From the NCBI GenBank assembly GCA_900549065.1, contig URNC01000005.1:1-36504 (forward strand): a stretch of DNA of 36,504 nt, written 5' to 3'. The DNA is from an uncultured Collinsella sp. (lineage in GTDB: Bacteria > Actinomycetota > Coriobacteriia > Coriobacteriales > Coriobacteriaceae). Under the pieces are notes generated by a model. That model made no database searches and was not told where the DNA came from. It worked only from the letters and a program-made list of their open reading frames with translations. Positions 15,108 through 25,011 of the stretch are shown in pieces (within the stretch, counting starts at the first letter, position 1; each line of letters opens with the position of its first letter). The translations under genes were made by a program, and so were the position numbers.

Positions 15108-15968
15108 TTACGCCTTGAGCGTGAGCACCGCGCCGAAGGCGGTCGGGCCGCAATGGCTCGAGATGACGCCGCCAACCTGAGTCCAGGTAATATCCTTAAA
15201 GCCCAGGTCATGCGCATAGACCTCCATGTCGTCGCGCAGCTCCTGGGAAAGGCCCACCGAATACGCCAGGCCAATGTGCGAGTAGTCGATCTCGCCCTTC
15301 GCAACCATGTGGTCAATAAAGGCACGGGCGCATTTGAGCATAGAGCCGCGGAACTTCTTGGTCGCCACAAACTTGCCGCCCGTCACCTCAATGCAGGGCT
15401 TAATCTTGAGCAGGTGGGCGCCAAGGAATGCCACGTTGGACAGACGACCGCCCGCCTTAAGGAAGGCTAGGTCGGTAGGAACAAAACCCAGAAGCACACG
15501 GTCCATGACGGAATTCGTAAAAGCAAAAATCTCGTCGACGGTGGCATCGGGGTGAGCCTCGATGTATTTGGCGGTCTCGACGACGACGAGCGACTGGCCC
15601 ACCGAGACAAAGCGCGTGTCCATGGAGAACACGTAGTCGCGGCCCTTAGCTGCAATCTTGGAGGACTGATGCGAGCAGGTCGTGGCCTCGGAGTACGCAA
15701 GATGCAGAATGGTCGCATCGGGCTGCTCGGCATGGATACGGTCGTACACGTGAGCAAAATCCGCAGGCGCGCAGCCACTGGTCTTGGGCATAACGCCAAA
15801 CTCGTTGCAGCGCGAATAAATCTCGAGCGGATCGATCGAGCCGTCCTCGACGGTCTCGTCACCAATCGTGACATGCATAGGCACGCGCACGATACCGTAG
15901 CGCTCGCAAAGCTCCGGCGTCACATCCGAACCAGACTCAACCACGATTACGTACTTGCCCATTATCAT
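15108..15968 (-). CDS. DegV family fatty-acid-binding protein
   Basis: DegV/FakB proteins bind a fatty acid and present its carboxyl group to the kinase FakA for entry into phospholipid synthesis; a FakA partner is not in this window. 286 aa, the usual length. MIMGKYVIVVESGSDVTPEL opens the first domain, then VPMHVTIGDETVEDG and PKTSGCAPADF. The second domain has MDTRFVSVGQSLVV, FLKAGGRLS and KIKPCIEVTGGKF, all characteristic. The start is ATG 15968 (the alternative ATG 15962 differs by two codons). The upstream frame continues but is Cys/Arg-rich and unlike the family. The gene stands alone between pflA and the sucrose locus. Confidence 0.93.
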   Translation of the reverse strand: MIMGKYVIVVESGSDVTPELCERYGIVRVPMHVTIGDETVEDGSIDPLEIYSRCNEFGVMPKTSGCAPADFAHVYDRIHAEQPDATILHLAYSEATTCSHQSSKIAAKGRDYVFSMDTRFVSVGQSLVVVETAKYIEAHPDATVDEIFAFTNSVMDRVLLGFVPTDLAFLKAGGRLSNVAFLGAHLLKIKPCIEVTGGKFVATKKFRGSMLKCARAFIDHMVAKGEIDYSHIGLAYSVGLSQELRDDMEVYAHDLGFKDITWTQVGGVISSHCGPTAFGAVLTLKA

Positions 15969-16150
15969 CACGACCCATCTCAACATTGGCTTTTCAACAC
16001 ATGGCACGCGCCGCCGCACTGTTGCACAACGGCGGCAGAGCGCCAAAGAGACGCCGCCCCTTGCACACAACAAAGGACAGCGTCTCCCTGGAAAACTCCG
16101 TGCTTAACTGAGATTTTACACGGTTTATAAATGAGTGTTACTTACTCCGC

Positions 16151-16179
16151 AAACGGTAGCTATACACGATAAACGGTAG
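16151..16179. promoter_or_regulatory. Direct repeat pair upstream of degV
   Basis: AAACGGTAG occurs at 16151-16159 and again at 16171-16179, exactly 20 bp (about two helical turns) apart, with an A/T-rich spacer. It lies in the 270-bp gap between the sucrose hydrolase stop and degV. A binding site for a regulator acting on one face of the helix is possible. Nothing else was recognised in 15969-16238. Confidence 0.4.
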
Positions 16180-16238
16180 TTCGCTGCGGCAACTGCGACA
16201 CATTCCACCCGGCAAGTCCAATCGTGCTCCACGCACGG

Positions 16239-17687
16239 TTAATGCGCGAGGCGGTAGAAATCCATCGACGCCGCACCCTCGGCATGCAACCCCATCGCCG
16301 AAACCGCCGGCGAATAGGTACGACTCGTAAGTGCCGCCTCGCCGCTGTTGGCAAAAATCTCGACCATCGTAGTGTCCGAAAGCACGCGCAGGTCGCGAAG
16401 CTCGCTGAGCTCGATCGACCTTTGGTCGCGCCCATAGCCTTCGTCACCCATGTCGAGGGTAAGCATCCCGTCCGCATAACGTACAAAGACACCCTTGCGG
16501 ATTTCGAGCTCGACCATCTTGGCGCCCTCACAGGAAACCACAAGATCAAACAGGCGTCCCGGCTCCTCAACGGTTTCACCGCCTGTCGCGCGAACGCAGT
16601 CGCCGCGCATCCTCTCAATCTCGTGCGCCGGCTGCTGGCAGAGCTTACCATCGCGCATGCTCAGCTCTCGCGGCACCGTCAACGCGCACTGCCACCCGCG
16701 CGCCACCGTCGGGTTTTCTGCCGTCGCATCGGGGCAACCCGACCATCCGATCATCAAACGCCGGCCTGCAGCATCCTCAAAGGACTGCGGAGCATAGAAA
16801 TCAAAACCGGCATCGACCATCGGGGGCATGCCCTGCCCGACGATTTTAAAGCTCGGCGCCTCCCAATCGGCCTCGATGGGGAACCACACGCACTGATGCG
16901 GATTGCGGTAACGCCAACCATCGGCAGGCACACCCTGCGGACAGCAAACGAGAATAAGCTCGCCATCGAGCTCAAACAGATCGGGGCACTCCCACATAAA
17001 GCCAAACTTCTCGCCCAACTCAATGCGCGTCGCATAGCTCCAGTCCTCAAGATTGCGCGAGGTATAGACAAGCACGCAGCCACGGTCGTCTTTCGTACGA
17101 GCGCCCAGAACCATGTAGTAGATACCATCGCGCTCAAGGATCTTGGGGTCGCGCACGTGCGTACCGATATCGTCGGGGTAATTGACCGGTCCAACAGCTA
17201 TGCACTTCTCGCCCAATTCGTCGGGATTCTCGGCAACCATATGAATCTGGTTTTGCTCACGGCCCGTCAACACGTAGTCGTAATCATCGCGGTCAAAATG
17301 CTTGACGTTGCCGGTATAGAAGTAGTGAATCTTGCCATCGCGTACAAAGGCAGAACCAGAATACGCTCCGTTCGAATCCAAATCGGAATCGGGGAACAGC
17401 ACAGGGCCGTGATTCTCGTACGTCACAAAATCCTTTGTCGTCAGATGGTTCCAAAGCACTGGACCGCCATGCGCAGCATCGAACGGATCGTATTGATGAT
17501 AGATGTGATACGTATCACCAATCTGAACCAAACCGTTGGGGTCGTTGAGCCAGCCAAGCTCAGGCTCCACATGGAACAGGAGCCTATCGGGGTCGGACGC
17601 GATGCGACCAGCCGTCTCATCCTGTCCGGCACGCCACTGCTCATAGTCCGCGCGTGTCACCTTATTTTTTTGATTAAACATCGCCAT
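16239..17687 (-). CDS. Sucrose-6-phosphate hydrolase / beta-fructofuranosidase (GH32)
   Basis: Hydrolyses sucrose-6-phosphate delivered by the PTS into glucose-6-phosphate and fructose. Cytoplasmic (no signal peptide), 482 aa, the usual size for ScrB/SacA. Canonical GH32 motifs are complete: WLNDPNG with nucleophile Asp49, VRDP with stabiliser Asp180, and WECPDLF with acid/base Glu233. A C-terminal beta-sandwich follows from about residue 340. Start ATG 17687 has GAGAAAG upstream. It is the last gene of the locus LacI - GH32 - PTS - GH32 and is separated from the PTS gene by a strong intercistronic hairpin at 17706-17743. Confidence 0.93.
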   Translation of the reverse strand: MAMFNQKNKVTRADYEQWRAGQDETAGRIASDPDRLLFHVEPELGWLNDPNGLVQIGDTYHIYHQYDPFDAAHGGPVLWNHLTTKDFVTYENHGPVLFPDSDLDSNGAYSGSAFVRDGKIHYFYTGNVKHFDRDDYDYVLTGREQNQIHMVAENPDELGEKCIAVGPVNYPDDIGTHVRDPKILERDGIYYMVLGARTKDDRGCVLVYTSRNLEDWSYATRIELGEKFGFMWECPDLFELDGELILVCCPQGVPADGWRYRNPHQCVWFPIEADWEAPSFKIVGQGMPPMVDAGFDFYAPQSFEDAAGRRLMIGWSGCPDATAENPTVARGWQCALTVPRELSMRDGKLCQQPAHEIERMRGDCVRATGGETVEEPGRLFDLVVSCEGAKMVELEIRKGVFVRYADGMLTLDMGDEGYGRDQRSIELSELRDLRVLSDTTMVEIFANSGEAALTSRTYSPAVSAMGLHAEGAASMDFYRLAH

Positions 17688-17705
17688 TGACTTTCTCGTC
17701 TATAG

Positions 17706-17743
17706 GGAAGGACGCTCGACTCGCACGAGCCGAGCGCCCTTCC
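17706..17743 (-). other. Intercistronic hairpin between the PTS gene and GH32
   Basis: GGAAGGACGCTCG (17706-17718) pairs with 17731-17743 with one mismatch around a 12-base loop. No T-run follows on the minus strand. It probably affects mRNA processing or the ratio of transporter to hydrolase rather than ending transcription. Confidence 0.55.
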
Positions 17744-17782
17744 TCAAATGGACTTATCCGCACATTACGCTGAACGGCTCAA

Positions 17783-19234
17783 CTAGAAGCTGACATCGAA
17801 GCCAGCACCAGCGCCCTCTTCATCGGTGGTCGGAACGCCCTTTGCCTTGTTGTAGGCAAAGATCAAGACGATCGGCACGATAAAGGCGATAAGATTACCA
17901 GCCACATACCACACGAGGGTCTCGGGCGTGACGATGAGCAGGCCGAGAACGCCGGTCAGACCCTGACCGATAGCGCGCACCTCAAAGAGTTTCACGAAGG
18001 CACCGCCGCAGCCTGCACCAATGCATGCGCAGATGAACGGAATAATCGAGTAGCGCATGTTTGCAGCAAAGATAGCAGGCTCGGAGATACCGACCAGCGT
18101 CGGGATAAAGGACGACATGCAAATGTTGCGCTCTTTGGAATGCTTCTTGTGAATGAGGTACATGCCGATGGCGCCGCCGCCCTGGGCGATGATGGAAACC
18201 GACCAGATGGCCTGGATGTAGTTGAAGCCGGTCGTGGCAACGAGGTTGGCCTCGATACCCTGGATGAACTGATGCGTACCGGTAACGACGAGCGGCTGCA
18301 GGAACGCGGCGAAGACAAAGGCACCAAAGACGCCCATCCTGTTGTACAGGATATCGATTACGCCGGCGAGGACGTCACCGATCAGGTTGCCGAGCGGGCC
18401 GAACACGGTGAACAGGGCAACGTTAGCAAGAATCAGGGTAACGGTCGGGACAAAGACGAACGAAACGACCTCGGGGATGTACTTCTGGGCAATCTTCTCG
18501 ACCTTGGCCATAAACCAGGCAGTCAGGATTGCGGGGAACACACCGCCCTGGAAAGCAACCATGGGAATGGATAGCGGACCGAAGTTCCAGTACTCAGCAC
18601 CCGTCGGGTCCATAACGAACGTGTTGCGGTTCATAAGGCTCGGGTGAACCATGACGATACCGACGAGGATGCCCAGGATCGGGTTGCCGCCAAAACGCTT
18701 GACCGCGCTGTACATAACCAGGACAGGCAGGTAGTCAAAGGTGGTGGCGATAATGGCAAAGAAGCTTGCGAGGTTCTTGAGGAACTCGCTGTGATCGGCG
18801 AGGCTGCCCTCCATGCCGAAGAGGCCGTTGGCAACGATCAGCGACTTAAGGCCGATGATGATTGCAGCGCCGACGAAGGCGGGAATGATGGGGATAAAGA
18901 TGTCCGAGAATACCTTGAGGACCGAGAAGAACTTGCCCTTCTTGTCCGCCTCGGCGCCCTTGACCTCGGAAGCGCTGATCTCCTTAACGCCCGTCAGAGC
19001 CATAAACTCATCGTAAACCTTGTTGACGGTACCGGTACCGAAGATAATCATGAGCTGGCCGCTGTTGTACAGCACGCCCTTGACGCCATCGATGTTCTCG
19101 AGCTCGGCCTTGTTGTATTTGCTCGTATCCTTGAGCACCAGACGCAGACGGGTCACGCAATGCGTGGCGCCCTCGATGTTCTCCAGTCCGCCGACGTTGT
19201 CGACGACTTGCTGGGACACTGCCTTGTAGTCCAT
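17783..19234 (-). CDS. PTS sucrose-type transporter, EIIBC
   Basis: Imports and phosphorylates a glucoside, most likely sucrose given its two GH32 neighbours. 483 aa. The N-terminal EIIB domain (1-90) has the phosphocysteine in THCVTRLRLVL (Cys26). The EIIC domain has about ten membrane segments and the conserved SFIPTLVGISEPAIFAANMR loop. There is no EIIA domain, so phosphate must come from an EIIA encoded elsewhere. Start ATG 19234 is chosen because GGAGAGG lies just before it; ATG 19246 is also in frame but would have no room for a ribosome binding site. It is 45 bp after the divergent GH32 gene and 95 bp before the canonical GH32 gene, all one strand. Confidence 0.93.
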   Translation of the reverse strand: MDYKAVSQQVVDNVGGLENIEGATHCVTRLRLVLKDTSKYNKAELENIDGVKGVLYNSGQLMIIFGTGTVNKVYDEFMALTGVKEISASEVKGAEADKKGKFFSVLKVFSDIFIPIIPAFVGAAIIIGLKSLIVANGLFGMEGSLADHSEFLKNLASFFAIIATTFDYLPVLVMYSAVKRFGGNPILGILVGIVMVHPSLMNRNTFVMDPTGAEYWNFGPLSIPMVAFQGGVFPAILTAWFMAKVEKIAQKYIPEVVSFVFVPTVTLILANVALFTVFGPLGNLIGDVLAGVIDILYNRMGVFGAFVFAAFLQPLVVTGTHQFIQGIEANLVATTGFNYIQAIWSVSIIAQGGGAIGMYLIHKKHSKERNICMSSFIPTLVGISEPAIFAANMRYSIIPFICACIGAGCGGAFVKLFEVRAIGQGLTGVLGLLIVTPETLVWYVAGNLIAFIVPIVLIFAYNKAKGVPTTDEEGAGAGFDVSF

Positions 19235-19279
19235 GTTCCTCTCCATTCCTTTTCTAAATCATAAAACGGTTCGTTGCCG

Positions 19280-20662
19280 CTACAGAGACGCGATCGTTGC
19301 GTTTGCGCACTTGAGCGTACCGTCGGTGACCGTCAGCGCCACACCCTGGCCCTGCTTATTGCAGAAGCGAGCGTTAAGCGCAACATCATCGACAAAGATG
19401 GTCGCGATATCGTCGTCAACGACCAGGCGCACATGATGAGTGCCCTCGCCCTTAAAGAACAACGGACGCTCGAGGCCCATGTTGTTGACCTGGAACCACG
19501 GGTACTGGGGAGCCGGCGTGAACTCGAGCTTGCCCTCGCGCAGGTTGGCGCGGAACTCATAGGCAAGACCGGTCTCGGCGTCCTCGGCGAACTTGACCGA
19601 GAAGCCGGCAGCGTTACCGCCGAGCTCAATGTCGGCATCGAGCAAGTAGGTGGAGCCGGCATCTGCGGCGAGCACCTGCTCGACCTTGCCCGACTCGCAG
19701 GAAAGCTCAAAGGTCTCGACTGCCTTAGCCTCGCCAAAGGCGCCAAGCATGCTGTCGGGGAGCTTGGTGCCGAGCGTTCCGTCGGCACGCTGAACGATCT
19801 CGAGGGGCATAAAGGTGCCACCCCATAGGTAAGAGCTGGGGTCGCCGCCCTCGTCACGCGTAGGAACCCAACCAAAGAGAACGCGACGCTCGCCATCGAA
19901 TGCGGTGCGAGCGGCGTAGTACGCGCGGCCGTCGAAGGAGTCGTCAGCGGGGGTAATCCAAGGACCGTTGATGGACTTGGACATGCGGTAACGGGTCTTG
20001 TTGCCGTCGCTGTACTCGGAAAAGACGAGGTACCACCAGTCGCCCATCTTAAAGAGATCAGGCATCTCAAACATGGTGTACAGGCCCGGGTTCCACCAGT
20101 CGCCCTGGAACTCCCAGTTGGTCAGATCCTTGGAGGTGAACTTGACCAGGCGGCCGGTCATCAGACGCTTGTCCTCGCCCACACGCGTGCCGAGGATGAG
20201 CATGTACTCTTCGTTCTCCTCATCCCAAAGCACAAAGGGATCGCGCCAGTTGCGGTCATCGTAACCCTCCTGGGGCGGAAGCAGCGTCTCGGCGATGTTC
20301 TTCTCCCACTTGACGGCGTCGTCGCTCGTTGCATGAAGAAGAACCTGCTTCATCAAACGTGCGCGGACCTTATCGCGATTGCAACCAGTGTAGAGCGCAT
20401 GGTACTTGTCGCCCACCTTAAACACCGTGCCGGCATAAATGTACTGGTCGACTTCCTCGTCGCCGCCGCGCTCAAGGCTCTCGCCAAAGTCCTTGTAGTT
20501 GACGAAATCCTTGGTCGTAGCGAGTGCCCAGCCAAACGGCTCTCCGAAAGGTTCGGGGTTACGCGTGTCACGCTGATGATAGAGATAGAACGTGCCGTCC
20601 TCGCCGTACGGCATGATGTCGCCTACCCAAATTCCCTCAGGCTGGTAATACACCTTGTGCAT
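19280..20662 (-). CDS. Divergent GH32-family glycoside hydrolase
   Basis: 460 aa. The fold and catalytic trio of GH32 are recognisable but altered: the nucleophile region is WVGDIMPYGEDGTFYLYHQ (Asp15) in place of WMNDPNG, the stabiliser is NWRDPFV (Asp141), and the acid/base motif is FEMPDLF (Glu199) rather than EC. A beta-sandwich-like C-terminus starts about residue 320. No signal peptide, so it acts on an imported, probably phosphorylated, fructoside. Substrate cannot be assigned; the paired canonical enzyme suggests a second fructosyl substrate. Start ATG 20662 has AAGGA 9 bases upstream. It is the first structural gene of the sucrose locus, directly behind the LacI-controlled promoter at 20705-20744. 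Confidence 0.85.
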   Translation of the reverse strand: MHKVYYQPEGIWVGDIMPYGEDGTFYLYHQRDTRNPEPFGEPFGWALATTKDFVNYKDFGESLERGGDEEVDQYIYAGTVFKVGDKYHALYTGCNRDKVRARLMKQVLLHATSDDAVKWEKNIAETLLPPQEGYDDRNWRDPFVLWDEENEEYMLILGTRVGEDKRLMTGRLVKFTSKDLTNWEFQGDWWNPGLYTMFEMPDLFKMGDWWYLVFSEYSDGNKTRYRMSKSINGPWITPADDSFDGRAYYAARTAFDGERRVLFGWVPTRDEGGDPSSYLWGGTFMPLEIVQRADGTLGTKLPDSMLGAFGEAKAVETFELSCESGKVEQVLAADAGSTYLLDADIELGGNAAGFSVKFAEDAETGLAYEFRANLREGKLEFTPAPQYPWFQVNNMGLERPLFFKGEGTHHVRLVVDDDIATIFVDDVALNARFCNKQGQGVALTVTDGTLKCANATIASL

Positions 20663-20704
20663 CCGAGACTTCCTTTCCACGACATACTAACTCGGTACAA
20701 TGGC

Positions 20705-20744
20705 AAGATATGTCAATCGTTTTCATATGTCAAACGTTTTCACA
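20705..20744 (-). promoter_or_regulatory. Promoter and tandem LacI operators of the sucrose locus
   Basis: Read on the minus strand, TTGACA (20733-20728) and TATCTT (20710-20705) are separated by exactly 17 bp. Two operator-like sites overlap this promoter in tandem, 17 bp apart: on the plus strand ATGTCAATCGTTTTCATA (20710-20727) and ATGTCAAACGTTTTCACA (20727-20744). The same motif occurs before lacI. Binding would block polymerase directly. Confidence 0.78.
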
Positions 20745-20775
20745 CCAATACGTCTTTTCGCAGTTCCAGTCGTCG

Positions 20776-20792
20776 GCAAACGGTTGACATAT
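20776..20792. promoter_or_regulatory. Third LacI-type operator candidate, inverted
   Basis: GCAAACGGTTGACATAT matches the operator motif on the opposite strand, about 50 bp upstream of the tandem pair. It could cooperate in repression by looping. Confidence 0.5.
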
Positions 20793-20845
20793 GCCGGTGA
20801 ACGGTCATCAGAGGCGTTTGAGGAATTCTTTTGGCACGGGATGAA

Positions 20846-21856
20846 CTATGCGGTTTTGCCCTCAATGAGTTCAACGGGGAGCTTGATATTCGATTCGGGA
20901 TTATCGCCGTTAATAAGAGCGATGATGGATTGCGCCGCGAGCTCTCCGATGCGATCGATATCTTGACGTACGGTTGTTAAGTCAGGCATAAACGTCATAG
21001 TTCGGCGGGCACCATCCGCGCCCACGACCTTAATATCGTCTGGAGCGCTCAAGCCGCGCTGCTTCATCACGTTGAGACAGATGGCCGCCATCGTATCGTC
21101 TCCCGCAAAGATGCCGTCAATATCGGGATTCTCATCGAGGATCTTCGCAACGACCGCGCCCTTTTCGTCGTCGGGCTTAACGAACTCAACCTCACGGACA
21201 AGCGCGGACAAACCGGCCTGCTCAACAACATCGAGGTAGGCATCGGTACGCTTATTGGCAGGCATGCGCATGCGGCTATTGCTGCGCAGGCACAGGATAC
21301 GCCTGCAGCCGTCATCAATCAGACGGCGCGTGGCGAGCTCGCCAATGCCATAGCTGTCACTTGCAATCTGGACAGAGCCCTCGCCAAGATCGCAGTCGAT
21401 GCCAACCAGGCTCAAGCCCATCTCGGCATATGCCTCGGCACCGATATTGAGGGAGTTGACGATGACGCCGTCGACCATATTGCGGCGGAGCATGTCAATA
21501 TAGGAACGCTCAAGATCGGGTCGATTGGCGCTGTTGCACAGCAACATCTTAAAGCCGTTTTCCGCTAACGTGCGCTCGACCGCCTGCACAACCTGAGCAT
21601 GGAACGGGCTGCTCACAAAGGGAACGATCATACCGATAAGATTCAGGCGACCGTTGAGCATGGCACGGGCGATATCGTTGGGCGTATAGTTGATGCGCTC
21701 CATCGCGGCATGGACCTTATCGCGGGTCTCTTGGCTAATATAGCCGCGATTATTAAGCACGCGAGATACCGTAGTAGGCGAAACCCCCGCCACCGCCGCA
21801 ACTTCCTTGATGCCAGGCTTAGCCGTATCCTTAGAACGAGCACTCTCGCGAGCCAT
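20846..21856 (-). CDS. LacI-family repressor of the sucrose locus
   Basis: 336 aa, standard LacI/GalR length. The HTH and hinge read KEVAAVAGVSPTTVSRVLNN followed by RGYISQETRDKVHAAMERIN and YTPNDIARAM. The periplasmic-binding-protein-like effector domain starts IGMIVPFVSSPFHAQVVQAV and includes VVGADGARRTMTFMPDLTTV. By position it is a ScrR-type regulator responding to a sugar or sugar phosphate. Start ATG 21856 has GGAGGG 5 bases upstream; ATGs at 21871 and 21877 fall before that site. An operator copy (21876-21893) lies just upstream, implying autoregulation. Operators in the promoter of the downstream sucrose genes share the motif. Confidence 0.94.
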   Translation of the reverse strand: MARESARSKDTAKPGIKEVAAVAGVSPTTVSRVLNNRGYISQETRDKVHAAMERINYTPNDIARAMLNGRLNLIGMIVPFVSSPFHAQVVQAVERTLAENGFKMLLCNSANRPDLERSYIDMLRRNMVDGVIVNSLNIGAEAYAEMGLSLVGIDCDLGEGSVQIASDSYGIGELATRRLIDDGCRRILCLRSNSRMRMPANKRTDAYLDVVEQAGLSALVREVEFVKPDDEKGAVVAKILDENPDIDGIFAGDDTMAAICLNVMKQRGLSAPDDIKVVGADGARRTMTFMPDLTTVRQDIDRIGELAAQSIIALINGDNPESNIKLPVELIEGKTA

Positions 21857-21875
21857 AGCACCCTCCCCCATCAAC

Positions 21876-21893
21876 ATGTCATACGTTTACATA
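21876..21893. promoter_or_regulatory. LacI-type operator upstream of lacI
   Basis: ATGTCATACGTTTACATA matches the tandem sites at 20710-20744 (shared ATGTCA, central CGTTT, CA). It is 20 bases before the chosen lacI start and just downstream of a TATGCT (minus strand, about 21905-21900) that could be the -10. Confidence 0.65.
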
Positions 21894-22004
21894 CGAACAA
21901 AGCATACCCCAACAACAGCGGGAAGACGGTAACAGCACAAGTAAGTAAACGACTCATCCAAATAATTAGGAGAGTTCCGCCTAAAGGGTGACTCCGAAGA
22001 ACCC

Positions 22005-22134
22005 CGCCGGGCCGCTTTGGGTTACTTTCCAAAACATTTCCGCAGGACGCAAAGGGCTCCGTCGCGCGAAGCGCGCAGCGGAGCCCTTTGCATGTCCGAG
22101 GACGTTTTGGAAAGTAACCCAAAGCGGCCCGGCG
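22005..22134 (-). other. Nested-hairpin 3' element, copy 3 (after the glycyl-radical gene)
   Basis: A perfect 31-bp outer stem (22005-22035 with 22104-22134) encloses a perfect 13-bp inner stem (22049-22061 with 22079-22091). In the direction of the upstream gene the motifs are GTCCTCGGACAT and GTCCTGCGGAAAT. The apex is CGCG-CTTCG-CGCG. It starts 23 bases after the stop of the glycyl-radical gene. Orientation, motifs and position match copies 1 and 2; stem sequences do not. Confidence 0.8.
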
Positions 22135-22156
22135 ATCCTGCGGGAGTTAAACCCCT

Positions 22157-22408
22157 TTAGAACTTGTCGTGGAAGGTACGCGCAATGACCTCGTCCTGCT
22201 GCTCCTTGGTGAGCGTGTGGAAGTTCACGGCATAGCCGGAAACGCGGATGGTCAGCTGCGGGTACTTCTCGGGGTGAGCCTGAGCGTCGAGCAGCGTCTC
22301 ACGGTTGAAGACGTTGATGTTCAGGTGGTGGCCACCCTTCTCGGCGTAAGCGTCGAGCATGTGGACCAGGTTATCGGCCTGAGTCTCAGAAACTTCAGAA
22401 ACCTTCAT
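22157..22408 (-). CDS. grcA: Stand-alone glycyl-radical domain of pyruvate formate-lyase
   Basis: 83 aa. From residue 25 it reads GGHHLNINVFNRETLLDAQA, then HPEKYPQLTIRVSGYAVNFH and LTKEQQDEVIARTF: the C-terminal glycyl-radical domain of PFL, with the radical Gly58 in RVSGYA. It corresponds to roughly the last 80 residues of E. coli PflB and to the conserved end of GrcA/YfiD. Here it is not a spare part: the neighbouring pflB lacks this domain altogether, so this protein should be the obligatory radical carrier, activated by PflA. Start ATG 22408 has AAGGAG 8 bases upstream. It is 85 bp downstream of pflB with two hairpins between. The gene symbol follows the family name; small subunit of PFL would be a better description. 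Confidence 0.92.
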   Translation of the reverse strand: MKVSEVSETQADNLVHMLDAYAEKGGHHLNINVFNRETLLDAQAHPEKYPQLTIRVSGYAVNFHTLTKEQQDEVIARTFHDKF

Positions 22409-22431
22409 AATGTGTCTCCTTCGATTAATAG

Positions 22432-22491
22432 GCGCCGGCCGAAACCGGCGCACTAATCAGTAATCGTTATTGTTAGTATAGCACTAACAAT
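22432..22491 (-). other. Two hairpins between pflB and the glycyl-radical gene
   Basis: GCGCCGG (22432-22438) pairs with CCGGCGC (22445-22451), extended by outer A/T pairs. ATTGTTAGT (22469-22477) pairs with ACTAACAAT (22483-22491), right at the pflB stop. Neither has a T-run. They may act in mRNA processing or set the ratio of the two PFL parts. Confidence 0.6.
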
Positions 22492-22493
22492 AG

Positions 22494-24545
<2,052 letters not shown>

Positions 24546-24764
24546 TGTGTAACCACGCTCCTAGTTACGTGTAATGCGGCGCTCTCTCACACCGCTGCTT
24601 ATTGAATTCTTGAATGTTCGGCTTGCACTACCGGCTTCTTCCGTTCTTCACCACACGTTGGTGCAGGGAAAACGTCTGTCCACCTTGGAACTACAACCCA
24701 AAACCCAAGATTTCACCCGTCTGAGAAGGATAACATAGCTGCCCTCTCCATCTGGGCTATTATA
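24546..24764 (-). promoter_or_regulatory. pflB leader with a perfect -10 box
   Basis: On the minus strand TATAAT (24764-24759) lies about 215 bp before the pflB start. The -35 region 17 bp upstream (ATTATG) is poor, so an activator may be needed. The predicted transcript would have a leader of about 200 bases. I see no known riboswitch in it. Bases 24765-24939 contain A/T-rich sequence and no supported gene. Confidence 0.5.
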
Positions 24765-24939
24765 TGTTTCTTTTTTTATATCATAATGGCGTTTTTTACA
24801 AACCCGCAGGAAATGCGAGCGCAAACAACTACCGTTCACCGATTTGTTTGGTATTTTTCCTTGCCTTTGTACGACCTTCGCTCTAGCTGTTATGCCAGCT
24901 TTAGCAGGGTAAAGTGTCCCAGAGACCCTACAGAAACTG

Positions 24940-24973
24940 CAGGGCGGCCACGGGATCCCCCGTGGCCGCCCTG
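24940..24973 (-). terminator. Strong hairpin after the permease gene
   Basis: CAGGGCGGCCACGGG (24940-24954) pairs perfectly with 24959-24973 around a 4-base loop. It lies 38 bases after the stop of the permease on the minus strand. The U-tract is weak (GCAGTTTCTG). Confidence 0.65.
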
Positions 24974-25011
24974 TGGCGTAGCTAGTTTTTAGCTTTGATT
25001 ACCGCTTGGCA

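Noticed and set aside
16224..17690. 488-codon plus-strand frame opposite the canonical GH32 gene
   Set aside because: Antisense shadow with no domain; GH32 catalytic motifs are intact on the other strand.
24648..24839. Small minus-strand frame in the pflB leader
   Set aside because: No ribosome binding site or similarity, and it overlaps the likely promoter.
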